This document shows positions 28,401-43,400 of a DNA stretch of 64,000 bases, one piece after another. Position 1 is the first letter of the stretch. Each line of letters begins with the position of its first letter. The translations under genes and the position numbers were made by a program. The notes under the pieces are model-generated. The model saw only the letters and a list, made by a program, of their open reading frames with translations, was not told the DNA's origin and did no database searches. Source of the stretch: Trichoplusia ni (taxonomy: Eukaryota > Arthropoda > Insecta > Lepidoptera > Noctuidae). The stretch spans positions 11,346,001 through 11,410,000 of the forward strand of contig NC_039491.1 of the NCBI RefSeq assembly GCF_003590095.1. Direction: 5' to 3'.

Positions 28401-31400
28401 TAAGAACGATTCTATACAAATACACATTAGCTGATTGCTGAGCTCTTACAATGAAATAGTTATAGAACCTCTTTCGATGAGTTATTTAAGTAAGCAATCT
28501 ACAAATTGGCTGTAACTGGAATCTAACAGTAATGGTCTGCTCATGGTATTTAAGTTGATTCTATTGTGTTACTATAGTTTACCTTAAGAGTACAGAGTAT
28601 TATTTGGTGCGGTGTTATCAAGTACTTTTTTAAATAACCAATTGACTGGAAATTTTGTTTTGGATTGAAATTGTGCCGAATGGAAACTTCTAAAAATGTT
28701 CACAATAATGTTATTATTACAGTTATAGATAGCACAATAATAAGCTTCAGAATAGACACAATGAATAACATAATAAAACAACCTCTTTTCTAGTACAACC
28801 GTTGTGAAATTATCTTGAAGAGGCCAAACTAAAATAAAATACGTAGTGGCTGTATATTAGATTTTTTTAAACCATATTCTGAACTTAAATGTAGAAATCC
28901 TATTAGCAAATGGTGTACAAGTCAATAAAATTATTTTATACATGAAATGTGCAAAAAATATGTCTTCAATTAGGTACTTATATTCTCTAATCATTTTTTT
29001 TCTAATTATATTAAACAAATTATTGAATACTAGTATAAAGTAAAATTTCTTACGTGGAATATGCGAAACAAGATGTTTCCAACAAGCAATTTTCTAAACG
29101 TGCAGGCGAAAAGGAAAAAAATATGTGACATGTGTTTGACGTAAGGTAGCACTCGACGTTGAATATTTTCAGGAAAGGTTTTGTTGCTTCAACATTAAAC
29201 ATTACAGCCTGAAAGCTAGTTACTTAGAAACATGTTGTTTGTACTCTACAATGTTTGGTTTCATAAAACTAGTTCAGTTAGACCACTGTGTTTAACGGTT
29301 TTACATAAACAAAGTATTGACAGAAACCATATCCAGTTTCAATGTAGAAAATAGTCGATTGACCTAAAATACACAATTGAAGCACGACTTTTCATATTTC
29401 AAGGGCACAGCAATAGGACCGTCCTGTTGACAACCCTTATCTCCTGCAGTGAGTACCTTTCTGCAGTCCTCCCACAATCCCTCTTGATATGATCGGAGGG
29501 TGCCATAAAATGTTCTAGGGTTGTGATAAAAATTTGCCTCGATCAGATATACTGGATGTAATGACATTGGCACTTATGGATTTTATGTACTTGAGGCAGC
29601 CCTATCGATGACAGCCATGGAAAGTAAAAAAGACTATGAATATGGGGTGTGGCGAAAAGGCGTCATAAAAGTTGAGTTATTGCTGTTCGCGACTTTTTTC
29701 CTTTTGTGTAAAGTGTTATTAGTTCTATAACATGTAGCATTTCGGAGGTTCCAAGAAGTTGGCACAAAAAAGGAAATAAGCCTTTTCTAAATCGTGAAGT
29801 GGATTTGTTAGTTTCATAATTCAGTAAGTCAATCGAAACTCATTTGTTTCAATGTATGAAAAGCAGGTGATAATTTAGCAATATTCCGAGTATTATACTT
29901 TTTCATGCATAAAAAGTAATAATTTTTGGAAAACAAATAAATGCTCTACCTCCAGCTATATCATTATAACAGAGATATTTTTAAGTTGAACTAAGTTTAC
30001 AAGGTCTAAGTTGACAATAGTACAAAAACACAAAAGTAATATTGAAAATTAAATGTCAATGAGGTGTAAGTAGATACAAGTGGAGTCAGCGAAACGCTCG
30101 GAGACTTGACCTTATTTTTAATGTAACATGTAAAAAGGTCAGGTGACTACAGTTCCCACTTCACTTGCTGCCGGCGACGCGAGCCGACTGTTTAGAAATT
30201 ATATCTCTATGTTATGTTTCTAAAATAAAACTATCATTAATGTAAATTATATTATTCGGACGATTTCAATCTGGTAAAACATTACACGTAGAAGCATTGT
30301 TCAAAGGTGATGTACAAAGTACAGTTTATTGATGTCATGTTTTTTACCATACGATTTTCAGTATTTTTAGTTCCAGATAGCGAATACGTTTGCTTTAAAA
30401 TTGTCTGAAAAACAGGTTTTAATGGATAATGTGTGCCTTGTCGCGACTGCGGTTGATAATTACCAAATATAAATATGGTAGACAAAAGTATTCCACAGCG
30501 GAGCCTTTTGGCGAACAAAACCACTCCACATGATGAATTCGGAATTGGCTGAAAAGGAATATTTTTGGGTACTCAGGCTGTTGTTTTTAATTAAGGGAAC
30601 TTAATTTTATATTGGAGAATTTATTGGAATTCTCGTAACCACGGTTTTGTACTGAAATATTTTGTTATGTTCCACGTAAGAACACACGTAATAATAGGAA
30701 TTTATCATTTAAATAATTCTTGTTTTTTAAGGTAATGCTTTGTTTTATAAATATATGATAATCTAAACTAAAATACTTTGATTCTATTCGTACAGAATAT
30801 TATACACTAATAGACTCATCAAAAATCAATAAAGATTAAGCTAAAAAAAAAAAACAGGCGGTCAGCAGTTAATACACGGTTCATGTATCCGACGTAAAAT
30901 ACCCCTAGGCGCGAATATTATTTTTTTATCATCAACTAAGATAATAATTATGAGGAAAAATTAAACAAGAGAAATCTGAAATATACTCTTAAAAATGATA
31001 AAAACGACGTCTAAAAAAGTCTAAAAAAACTACGAATTGCATAATATTGATAAAAATTGCATTTTAAATTTATTCAAATCTCATAAATATCTATTTTTTT
31101 ATCATGAACGTGTTTTAGTGATTGGATACATGAACTGGGCTGCTTTTGTAAGACGACTAAAAAATCACGGTGTATAGAGGTTTTCGAGCGTTTAATTATA
31201 TTAAATTAAATTTTCATCATATTATATTAATGATGATATTGATCATGACGATAGGTGTATTTCGATAACACGCACCTATTTTATATTTGTTTGATGAATT
31301 TTCTGTTTCTTTATAAGCCTTATAATAATAAACCTATCGTTAATGAGGAAAGCCAAATTAATATTACGAGTCTTCGGTGAAAACTTTTGAGTTTCCTAAA

Positions 31401-34400
31401 ATCATTTCATTTGAATTTCCACTGGACTCCAACTTTGACTTATCAAGTCCGTACCGACTGAAATACCTGACCTACAAATTGCATTGCAGCAGTGCCAGTT
31501 TTCACACCGACACCTGAAGCAGGTTTCAAGGAAAATAATATATTTTTTGTAGCACAGAGAATCGTGCCATTCCTCCGCCGATACAAATGAATATGGGTAC
31601 AAATGGTGTTGTATTGAATTCATTCGCAGCATCTCTTGCAGCCAAGTGCTGGGAGCTTGAATATAAATGAGCTGCTTCTGAACATGTACTCACTGTTACT
31701 ATGGACACGTATTTTAAGTTTATTTTTTAATTTAAGCATCTACATTCCGTATTGCAAGCTAGAGTCCATGTGTACTTGTATTAATAAGTTCAGGTAAAAA
31801 CTCTGTAGTGCAAAAATCTCATTTCGAGAAAATAAAAACGCGCACTGCGGCTCCGCGTAGTTAAATATTCAATTTACTTTTATTTTTCTTCTTTCAGAAC
31901 TTCAAAGTACTTTGATAATTATATCCCAGCAGACATCCTCAAACAATCATATTAAACTTGACTAAATGCCAAAGAGACGTAAAAATCTATCTCGTCTTTG
32001 TGAACATCTTCGGCTACGCCTCAAACCCTCAATTTTCTGGAACAAAAAATGTTAACGAGAGTCTTATTAGAGGCGAACGTTTCGTCTTCATAATCTGTCG
32101 TTTTCTGGTTTCTAAGCTTCATTAAAGCGGAGGATCGTTGGTTAATCTCTTTGTGTAATACATCCACTTTTGTTTGATAATCTCGAAGACCGGCTGTGTC
32201 GACGGAAATTAATATAAGGCTCTCTTTATTAGTTCTGGTAACAACCTCACTTGCAAGGTTGATGAACCAACCAGGGAAATATTTTAATCCGAACGAAGCC
32301 TCATCAAAAAGTTTTTGATGACGAACTCCCAAGGCTTCTAAGTTAGTGATTTTGTTTTAGTTGGATTTAATCAGAGTTTGCTTTCGGGATTTCACTCGGA
32401 TTATCACTTATCACTTGATTGGGGGCAGGGATGAAGTAGTTTTAATGATTAAAGTGCTACTCGTCCAATCAATTGTAAGGAACGCTTAGGGATTATGAAC
32501 TTTGTTAAAGTTAACAGGAACAGTGTCGAAGGTGTTCAAAAGGTTAAGACAGGTGTATTACCTTAATCCTTATTTAGCTAACTCGTATTACCTACTGAAG
32601 TCCGACTCTCAAGTCAGAATCTCATCTGAGTCTCGCAGTGTATTGCTTGGTCACAACTATATAAACACAGAAGACGAAACAAAAAAGGTTCGATATCAAA
32701 GTTTAAGGGTATTTATCTTATCATGGATAGTTCTGAAAGTTCTGTCCGTGTTAGTTTAGGCTGTATATCTTTTGCAGATGTCGCTCAACTTTTATTTCGA
32801 CAAGAAATCTGTGGAGTGCTTCAGTGGGCAAGTTTCTAAACTACTCTCAGTTTTAGGTCATACGGCAATCATCCATAAGTTTGAGCTATTTGTGTTGTTT
32901 GATTTCGAGACTTTTAGATTTATTTTAACTTAGTTTGAAGAACTGACAGGTTTTGGATCCATGCGTTATATATTTTGTATGGAGTGATACCAATCAGAAA
33001 TTGACCAGAAACATTAAATCAATCGTCCTTTTCTCTCTATTTTCCATCACGAGCAGATGTTTTGTATTGAGCCATAATTTCCATTATATTCAGTTACCGA
33101 CTTGTGACACGAATCCTAAACCAACTAGAATTTCGACTACTCCAAAGTATATGGGCAAAGTTAACAAAGTTGCAAACCGTTAGAATAATGTTAACAGTAA
33201 GTTGTCAGCCGGGGCCTGGTGAAGTGGAACTCCATGAAGCAAAGACTGTTGAGTGCTATAATGTCAGATTTGATAGTCGGACTTCAGTAAATCTAGTTAC
33301 CGGAACTGGGAACAAGCCGAAACTAGTTTAAAGTCCAACATTTTGCTTTTAAGGAACTTGTAGTGTTGGTTATTCTTATATGACTTTTGTGTAAGTTAGT
33401 AGTTATTTGATATCTGAACAAGATGAAAATATGTATATATTTTTAATTGAATACAATTAAAAAGATTTGTACAACACGCAAGAAGCTCCACTTTGTTAAA
33501 GAATCCTTTACGATGTAGCACTACAAAAGCATGTAGCTTTAAAATATAAATGTAGAAGAATTTTAAGTCTTGTTCCAGTTTTATATAATACAAAGTAACT
33601 TTACGAATGCTCTAGTTCCCAAAACTAAAGAGCACCAGCAACGTATACAAAATAAAAAATCATGTCACACGAACATAAAAACAAGAACATTTTTATTTCT
33701 ACTTCTACCTAGGAATTGTCATTCATAAATGGTAATGTCCTTTCTCCAGGGACTCTAAATACCGTCATAAACAAATTTAGAGATGTAAGTAACGATGGTA
33801 TTCGCTTCCCGGCCGTAGAGACCGCAGAAATGACGGACATTCGTAAACCGACATAAAAATATACTGTAACGGTCAACGCACTTACACAAATAAAACGTAT
33901 AATTTCGACCTAAAGAATCCGGAAGCTGCTGTCATATTATTATTCCCTTTGTTGTTTTTTGGTCAAAGAAGATCACAATATTAATATATTCCAAGTAAAT
34001 AAAATCCTACATAAAGTGGGACCTACTTGCAAATCCTCTCATGACTTTGTTGAAGGATTTAATCTGTTTCCCGATCTCTTGTACATCGTTTTGATCGTCT
34101 GTGCTTAAAGGAATAATATCGCTGCACACGTAGATAATCGAACGTGTGTAATATCCTGCGAGGAAAACGCTCCCGGGACATGAGGGACCCGGGCGACGCG
34201 GCGACGTGTGTGCATCCAGATATCACGATAATAGCTGACTGCATTAGCTGTATGCTGCAAAAGGTGATAATGGTATCTAAAACTTGGTGATGTAATACTC
34301 CACAAATGTTATATTGAAATGATGGTCATATCTAATGTAATATTTATTTAAACAATTAATTCAAAAGCTAAAATCACCAAAATATTTTCCAACACCAATT

Positions 34401-37400
34401 AAGTTATACAACCTATAGAATCTCTAGCATCCAATTACCGCTATACCTAAAAATGCTGAAGGTAAATCCACAATGAACCTCTCACCAAATTTTTTAACAA
34501 GCCTTTAATCACGCCGAACTTCTAACGATTCAAAAAACATGAACGGGAGAGCCTCACTACTCAACACGGGATAAATAAAACATGATCCGCTGTCAATCCA
34601 CTATTGTTCACTTGGTGACTCTGGACAATAAGCATTCATCCATTATGCAGAGTCTGTGCACAAACAAACGGCACTCATCAACATAATCTGGAAATCAAAC
34701 GACTCCAAGCCATTTTAATCCCTCTCCTTTTAATCAAGGGCCGCTATTGTCAGCTTAATTGTGTGAGATGCTTAATCGCAAGCCTCCATATTCGGGATTG
34801 TTCGGAAACTTTCGGATTTATAACTAAGCTCTTTGAAACTAGAGGTTTAGATGAGAATAATGATATGGGGTCTTAAGTAGTAAGGCTTTTCGTTCTGATG
34901 TGACGAAACTTTAAAGTCGGCGCGGTGTATGTTTAAGAGATCCTATCTTATGCGAATTTGATATATATCTCTGAAGCGTCTCGGGAATATGAAGTGGATT
35001 ATCCAAGGATCAGTTATTTCTTCCGTAAGCTTGCGATATCAACTGAGAGTTATGAAGAAACACAAACGTAGGTAATACTACAATAGGTTAGTGTAAGTCC
35101 TCAAGATTTAGGTAGTTTGTAGTTCATATGTTAGTATTCACTTAAAACATGCAGCTTATAGGTTTACAATCTACATGTATACATATGCATAAAATCAGAT
35201 TGGTAGACGATTCAACTCATATTTTGAGATCTCAGTAGAGGCACTTAATTCCTGTATTGTTCCTGAATTGTAACTTTTAATTCCATAGAGACGAATGACT
35301 TTAAATTAATTTAACGAATGTTTTGGCACTTGATGAGCTGAAAACTGAGAAAATTAATACAGAATTTTCATAAGATTTCAAAGTTTCTAAAATACGTTAT
35401 TTATTGGCGGAGTTTCACGAAGTTGAAACGAATGTAGCCGAATTCAGCCGAAGTGAACCGGAATATCGGAAAACGATGAACGTCGCGGCCCGACGCCTGA
35501 GACAAGCGATTAAGTTTTAAAAGATGGCCACGAAATGCGGTCTCGCATTGTTCTGGACCATTTGCTTGAAAAAACAAGAGGGGAAATCCAAGGTGTGAAC
35601 ATTTCTAGCAAGAAAATTATACTTTTTATTCCCAAAAATTACTCTAAGTGTGAAAGAAATCAGTTTGTACATTTAAAGGAGGAACTTCGTGCCAAAAATA
35701 AATTGCTGATTTTTGACGTCCGCTCAGATATCTTCGCCTTTCGCAAAAATGCTTTGTCTTGTATTCGGAAACTCTTTTATTAAATGTTCTTCGTTCACAG
35801 TTCATTGCTCGCAAAGCATTTTAGGTAGAATCTGGGAAATATTGAACGTTATAAGTAATGTTGATTTTTTATTGGAAATATGGGCTGTCTCGAAGAGTTT
35901 GAAGGATGCGAATATTATTATTAAAGGTGGAACCTATATATTTAAATGTCTAATATCAATATGAAAAAAATAAAATTAAGAGTTTATATCGGAGCAATTT
36001 CCCTGATCTCATCGTACAGATTCCACTTAGTCACTAATAGTGCGCATATCCTCATACAACCTCCCGGTAATAGGCCACTTTGTGATGAGTGATCCGGGAT
36101 GCATGCAGTAATTGGGTCAATCTGACCCTATCCGGTTTATGTTCCGCCCTTGTAATGCCGTGGACATTACTCCACGACTATTAAGACATGATGACTTTGA
36201 CAAGCCTCTTCAATTGGATGAGATAAACTAGTATTGGATCAATCCACTTATAGGAAAGCTGATAGGTGCGACACTTCTACTTATAATAAATAACATTTTT
36301 CGTCGCTTTTGTGACTACAAAAGGCACACATTTTTTCATGTTATTGGAAACCCCAACTTTACGTTTGATCTTGAAATGAAAACGAATTATACCAAAAACA
36401 CGGATGTTACCCGATCAGTAAAAATGGAAGTCGTAAAGATGCAATAACAGAGCAAACCGCCATAAAACTAGGACATTTAGGAGTACAAGCACTTTGTTAG
36501 GGGCGACAAATCCTAGCCATCGTATCTGGCGCCCTTTAGCCCGGAGTATGTGCGAACGTCGAATGGCTGGTAATTCGGGCGACAGAGAAAGGGTGGGCCC
36601 GGGCCATTTGATAAAAGGGCCTTTTTATGAACGCCAGAGGAACGCGTTAGATAGACCACCAGCGTGTCTACACTTGATTTACTGGGATGCGGGCTAGAGG
36701 CCATATTTTTAAGGGATGTTTCTGACATGTGTGTGTGTTTATTTTATAAGTAGGAAAAATGCTTGTGTTTTTTCAATAGACTTGCGCTAACATAAGTTCA
36801 TATAAACCACTATGAAATTATTGTATACATAGCAGTAAACTTTTACTGTTATTTTTATTTCTTTGACCTGTAAAGTCTTATAATATCTAGGTAATTCTGT
36901 ATGCAAGCCACGCACGCACAGATGAAACTCCTAAAGTAAGTACAGTTTTAATAAAGCGGGTAATATCGTTAAATGTTTTAATATAAGAAAGTCCGGGATT
37001 TAGTGGCTCAGCTGCACTGAAGCATTACGTGTTCTCATTTCATAACTGAAGCTTGCCCTTTGACAAATAATAGTTGTGTTTATTTGGCCGGCGACTTCGT
37101 GTGCGCCTGACGCGAGACGAATGTCGGCTTTAAGCGGAAAAATCGTTCCTGTCGCTTACATTTTTTATGAAAATACTGGCATAAGGAAAGCCGAGGTTGG
37201 CTCCACTTAGTTTAGTTCGCTTTTATGTGGCTGTAACACGCGTTATTTATGAAAGACATGTGTTGCCTTAGCATCTACATTCGGGTTTGTAGTCGGAATA
37301 AGAAAATAATGTAGTTTCTACTGTTTTATATGGAACATGTGTTTTTAGTGACTATGATATTATATTTGCAAGATGTGACGAAACTGAAGAACAAATAGTG

Positions 37401-40400
37401 GATTATCTTGTCTGAAAGTTATTCGATTAAACTTTTGCTTGTATAGTTCGTATCAACTCAATAGGTTTTTTTGATTTTCATATGAAAGTTTGGAAACGGG
37501 TTTTATAGCGTTTAACAAACCTGAAGTAAAATTTCAAAACCTAATCCCAAACTATAAATAAGCTCTGAAAAGCGGAAAAGCTTCTCATCTGCACTGATAC
37601 TGCACCGAAAATATTGAATAAGTACCTAACACATGTACTTTTTTTAGAAAAAAAACTCATGTTCTAAAAAATGCCCACAATCTGTAGAAAATTTATCCTT
37701 CCACGACCCAAGGGTTATGTGAACGGAAAGTATAAACGTCCACGTATTTGTGAGCTAGTCTTCAAAGATAGGTGCCGAACATTTTGGCAATGAGCCGTCA
37801 TAATTTAGCAGCTTCCAGACACTATCGCGGCTTCCGAGAAGTAGCTGTAATCTCCATGAGAATAATGTTGTCCCTTAGCTTGCCTAGGTCTACCCTTGAT
37901 ATTAATAATAATATAAATATTGCCTTTTACGGGAGGGCCCTAAAAAGAGGGACAAAACGGTTCATGTATCCAAAAAATTCTCGTTCTGAATCTGGAATTA
38001 AGAGTGTGTTTTCGATGAACACTGCTTCTAACTGACCGCAAATGAAAATATTTTTTTAAATAAATTATTTTTTTCTCCCAAAAAATGTTTATCTATTTTC
38101 GGATGGAGAAGAAAGCGATACCAAGCTCTATCAATAAGTAACAACATTTCCTGATACAAGTATCAATATGGTTGGTCAAGGAAACGTGTGGAGCATGACA
38201 CCAATCCATCTCGAGAAGGTACAGACCGTCAATCACTGGAAGGCCATCACTCTCCCCGATGCCCAGTCGAAAAGAAAAGGCGGGACCACAAAACCGGTCT
38301 CACGTCTCTGAAGCAATACTAAGTAACAAATCCACAGAGCACAAGTTCAGCCAGAACTTGGGAAATTTCGTGAACAAATAGTAACTATTATGCAGCAGTA
38401 TATGTTAAAGTTACAATGTGGAATGGTTGCCATCTATCTAGGGACGCGACGTCTGAGTTTAAAGAGATTGCAGTTTAATCAAACGGAATAATAGAACTCC
38501 AGATGTAAAGAAAACAGAAGGAACTTTACAGACTTGTTGAATTTAATTATGTTAGAGGGTTGCAAATGTAATTGTGTGTTTAGTGAAAGCAATTAAATAG
38601 ACTCAATACTCAGAAGGTTACATAATTGCAATTGTAGCAAAATTTGCAACTATACGTTACTTTAAAATAAAAAATATTTATATGGCATTTGATTTTGACT
38701 TTAGACAGCACTGCTGCCTGTCGATGTGAATGTCTGATGAACAGTGAATGTTTAAACAGTAGATATTTCAAAAAATATACGAATCGACGATTTATTTTTC
38801 GTTCGTACGTCAGGCATAGTTTCCGAAAAATAATTGGTGCATGTTGAGCAATCCTTTAACGAGCGATGCGGAATAACTTTACAAGTTTAAATAACTTCAT
38901 GACTTTCGTAATATGCGGCTTTAAACTGGGTTGGGTGAAAACCAGGTGAACTTTCATAAAAGTCAAAACTTTTCTAAGAGGAAAATTTGGCGAATGCGCA
39001 CAAATTCCGCTCCCACTTGTGACTCACACGCCGGCTACACACGAAACTTGGTTGGCGCACCACAATGATAAGTTAAACGGATTGTTGCGCGCCTCGTGTG
39101 AAGCTTGTCATTAATTCTAGGCGTAATTTCGCCTTCAATTAGCGGTGGGCGGGACACGCCAATAACTCAAGTTACGTGCTTCAGGTTGTTTAATTACAGA
39201 GAAGCAAGTGGAAGGGAATGAAGAATATTGTAAGTTTGGTAATTTATTAATTACAATTATTTACAGCTGATGGCGGATTCATTTTAATGTAGTTATATTA
39301 TGAAAAAAACTATAAACCATCTGCCAACAAAATGCTAGTAACTATTTATCAAATCTTTCGACTCATTCGGCGGACAAATCAATAATAGCCATATAAGTTA
39401 GCTAACATAAACTACACATCTAAAACAGTTAACTCGTCCATCCAACACCTGCAAACGCCGCGTCATCTGCATAACCCCAACCGCCATCCAATATTCCAAT
39501 ATTCGTTTAATTATTTCCAAATAACGTTGACACGTGTAGTCAAGCTGTCCTCGCCCCCCCCCCTCCCCCCTCCAACTTACAACAATGATATTTAATAATT
39601 CTGCTTCGTAATAACATACAACAACACTAGGTACATTTTTTCTCGTTTATTGTGAGCAACAAAGGATCTTTGACGTTGCTCTTTGCTTTTGTTATTTCGA
39701 TAACATACGTATTTCGTTTCCACGTATTATTGTTAGAAATCGTTCGCGTGAAAGTAATTTGTTAAAGGCCATGGGGGAAAATGGGGAATCAGGGATAAAT
39801 GTGTTATTAAATTGTTTTTCGCGTCGAGATTTAACTATCTCATCTGATCTGTAGAATGTATAATTCTGATACCTTTTATTGCATTGCAGCATTCATAATT
39901 TTGTTTATCACCTATCCTATTTTGTCTATCTTTAGGGTTACTTGTACGGAACCCTACATATTGAGAGTCCGACTCGCACTTGACCGGGTTTTGCTTTATT
40001 AGAAACATTTAACATAATGGATTCCAATAACAATAATCGTTACCTACACTAAAATTAATATGACTTGTTACGTGCTCTTTATATTTCGTAATCCATATCC
40101 ATTCGACTAACACCGAATACATGTTCTAGAAAAAGGTTAATATAATAAGGAATTTGAAATAGCTGTGGCTAAGTGTTCGGTTTTTCCTCAAAAAGGGTCT
40201 CATTCCCTGAGGGAAGCATGGCGGCCTACGGATATAAAATAACGATACCATCGCTTTTTACTTACCACAGGCAATTTTAGAAAAGAAATCTGCCGTACCA
40301 TAATCAATGGTATAAAATAAAATCAGAAAAAGACAGGCGAAATCATTCTGCATCAAAATAATAATACCAGCCTGTATATAGCCTCTTTCCAATTCGAGAA

Positions 40401-43400
40401 TTATTAAGCAACTCATATTTTGGAATGAATGAAAATTTTGGATTTATGACATTTTGACATCTCTTACTCATCTAGTTTGATTTCAATGAAATACGAAGAA
40501 CCTTTGCTGAAGTCTGGCATCGCGATCAAAGAGTTGAAACTTCTGTTTCAGCACCATTAAACAAAATGATATTGAAGACAGCTTAACAGACGTAAAACGA
40601 TTTATCATAACCTCTGACATTCGATTTAGTACGTTTAACTTCAAAACGAAATACGAAATGAAACAGACAACCTGTCAATCTGCGCAGGCTTCACCATTTT
40701 CACGAGAATTCCAAATTAACGCGGACCAGTTTATGAAAATTCCTTTTCAGTTCCAAAATACCTTTATCACGTAGTGTATATAAAAATGTGGTCAGCCAGT
40801 GAGGCACTCGCCGGTAAATCTTATTATTAGCAATAATCGTGGCATTGTGGCTAGCGCCGCCACAATAGGGGCCCGGTAATAATGGACTGACACACAATAG
40901 GCCCGGCCCAGTCCCCTTTTACGGGGATTGTGGACCTAACCCTGTTTACAGACAGAATTTAAAGCAATCGCATTAAAGAATTGAAAAGGCCAATACGTTT
41001 TATGCCTAGTTTTATTTTATTGGCCTGATCCTTTGTAGATGTTTCAAGACTTGTTTATTGTAGTTTTAGAGGTACAACACAAAGACGGTGATTCTGTGAT
41101 TTTCATTTTACTTTGATGAGATCTTTGAGAGAGAAAGGGAACCTTACATCTTTTATTTCTTGTAAAGACTTCATTTATTTCTGTAGTTTGTTTTAAATAA
41201 AAATAATTAGAATGTAACAATGGAACGAAATATAGTATCAGAACATTTCTTAATTACAAAAATTAGATTGGGCTTTATTAAGAAAGTTTGCTTGCTTTGT
41301 TTATTCATTTCTGTTTTCATTGTACACTATTTACCAATATTTGTTTTTTACTCATTATTATATCTAGGTGGACTCAAAATACATGCTTCAAAGGACAAAC
41401 AACATGTACCAGCTGTTTAATTTATTATTTATCTATCACATAAACCAGAAACACTAAAACATGCCTTCGTGTCTTTGCTTAGTTTATTTGTAAAGCCCTG
41501 TAAAAGCAACTAATTGTGGAGCGCCATTCATTCCTATATCTGTGGACATAACTCACCTTCTAAATGTTTTTACTTATTCCTGTTTCTCGCTGACCGAATT
41601 ACTTTTTGGGTCAACGCTTCAATTTATGAAGATAAATACTTTCTAGAGGTTTAACTTATAACTGAGTGTAAACGGGATTTTATTTGTTAAGGAGGGAATT
41701 AGTTCGCTGTAGCGTGTCTTTAGATGAACTGATTTATTACAGAAATATGCTACTAATGAATATTAAAAACTCATTTTGATGTATGGATAAAGTTTGTATG
41801 TATAAATATTTGTTCCTCTTCCACGCAAAAACTACTGAACGGATTTAGACGAAACTTGAGACTTAACACAAAGGATAGATTTTTAATCCCGATTGCATGT
41901 TCCCGTGGAATCAGGCAAAGGTATTACAGTTAAGCTCCTCCGTAAGTAACTACAGACACGCGCTCCTCTACTAAACGTTATAAACTTTTTAGTTGATTTT
42001 GAAGGTTTCAAACAATGCGATATATATTTAATGTGAACTTAAATCATTCTCAAAAACAAAAGTAGAAAAGAACTGTCATACAAAAAATATTTGGTAATAA
42101 TTTAGTTTATGAATTGACATTACGTTGACCGACGGACGCGCAGTTTAGGACGGACTATTGTCAAGTGTTCTTGAGAGAGACCCTCCGTTGAGTACACTTA
42201 ACGTGATCTCCAGGTATAAAGATACATTAAGAGTCGCTTTTCATAAAGATTTACAAAAAAAAAATAATTTTTTGTTAATATTTAAGTAGCAATAGAAAAA
42301 AAATGTTTTGTTGTAAACGATTTGAGAACTTTTGTGAGGGCATTTTTATGTTCAGAGAAATATGTTTTTGTTAATCTAAAATAAAAACAATAAGATCGAT
42401 TTAACAAACAAACAATCATATCTTTAATTGCCTACCTCCAGAAACAAGCAATCAGACCGTAATTCCGTTTTATTATTACGGAAGAAATTTTCAAAAAGTC
42501 CGGTAATCTACAAGCGTGAACCGACATAATCTGGCGTCGTAAATCAATGTGACGCGGCTATGAGGTGATACCTACACTTGGCAACACTCGTTACTCAACT
42601 AATCTGAGAGATACTTGGGACCAAGGCTGGAGAGACTTTCTAACTTAGGTCAACAGTGGCAGTCATTTTGTGATGTTAATTCCTAATGGGTTTAGTTCTT
42701 TTCTATCTTGTTTGAAAGTTATGTTTGCTGTTGGTTAGTATACTTTATTTAATAGTATGTATTGTAAGTATTGAAAGATTTTACACTACTTTACAGTTAA
42801 TTTGTACGATCAAAATCAATGGGGAATGTCACAAATGATTTTGGGTAATGTTCATGGTCTTTTATGCGTAACAGGTCTTATTTCATCGTAAATAATTAAA
42901 TTAAAAATAAAATATTTAATATCGAGTATAGATTAAATGAATGTTTACAGATAGCCGTTACAAAATGTCAATCCCAATATTTGTACACTTATGAAACAAT
43001 TGATGTAATTGCTTTAGTCCGTCACCACATAATAAATTCATACTCAATTAATGCTCATCTCTGGCGGTATTAACGATTTAATGTGATTTTTCGTTTAATA
43101 TGTAAATCGAACATTACAGATTATGTATCGGTATAATTAATGTTCGCGCGAAGAAAATGATTAAAAACGTGTTTTCTAGGGAAATCTTAATTATTACTCG
43201 AAATACGGGTAATTATTATTTTCGACCTGGATGTAATATGTAGGTGTTACAGCCAACTTGAAAAATATTTTATAAATTATTTTAATTTAATGTTGGGAAG
43301 AGATCTGATGTGAAATGCAGATATATTTTGAAAAATTCATGTAAACATCTTGAAACGTCAACCAGTGAGAGTGGAACACAGTGAGTTTGAATTTAAATTC

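Noticed and set aside
35535..35783. 82-codon plus-strand ORF in intron 1
   Set aside because: No recognised domain, no splice-site support and AT-rich composition like the surrounding intron.
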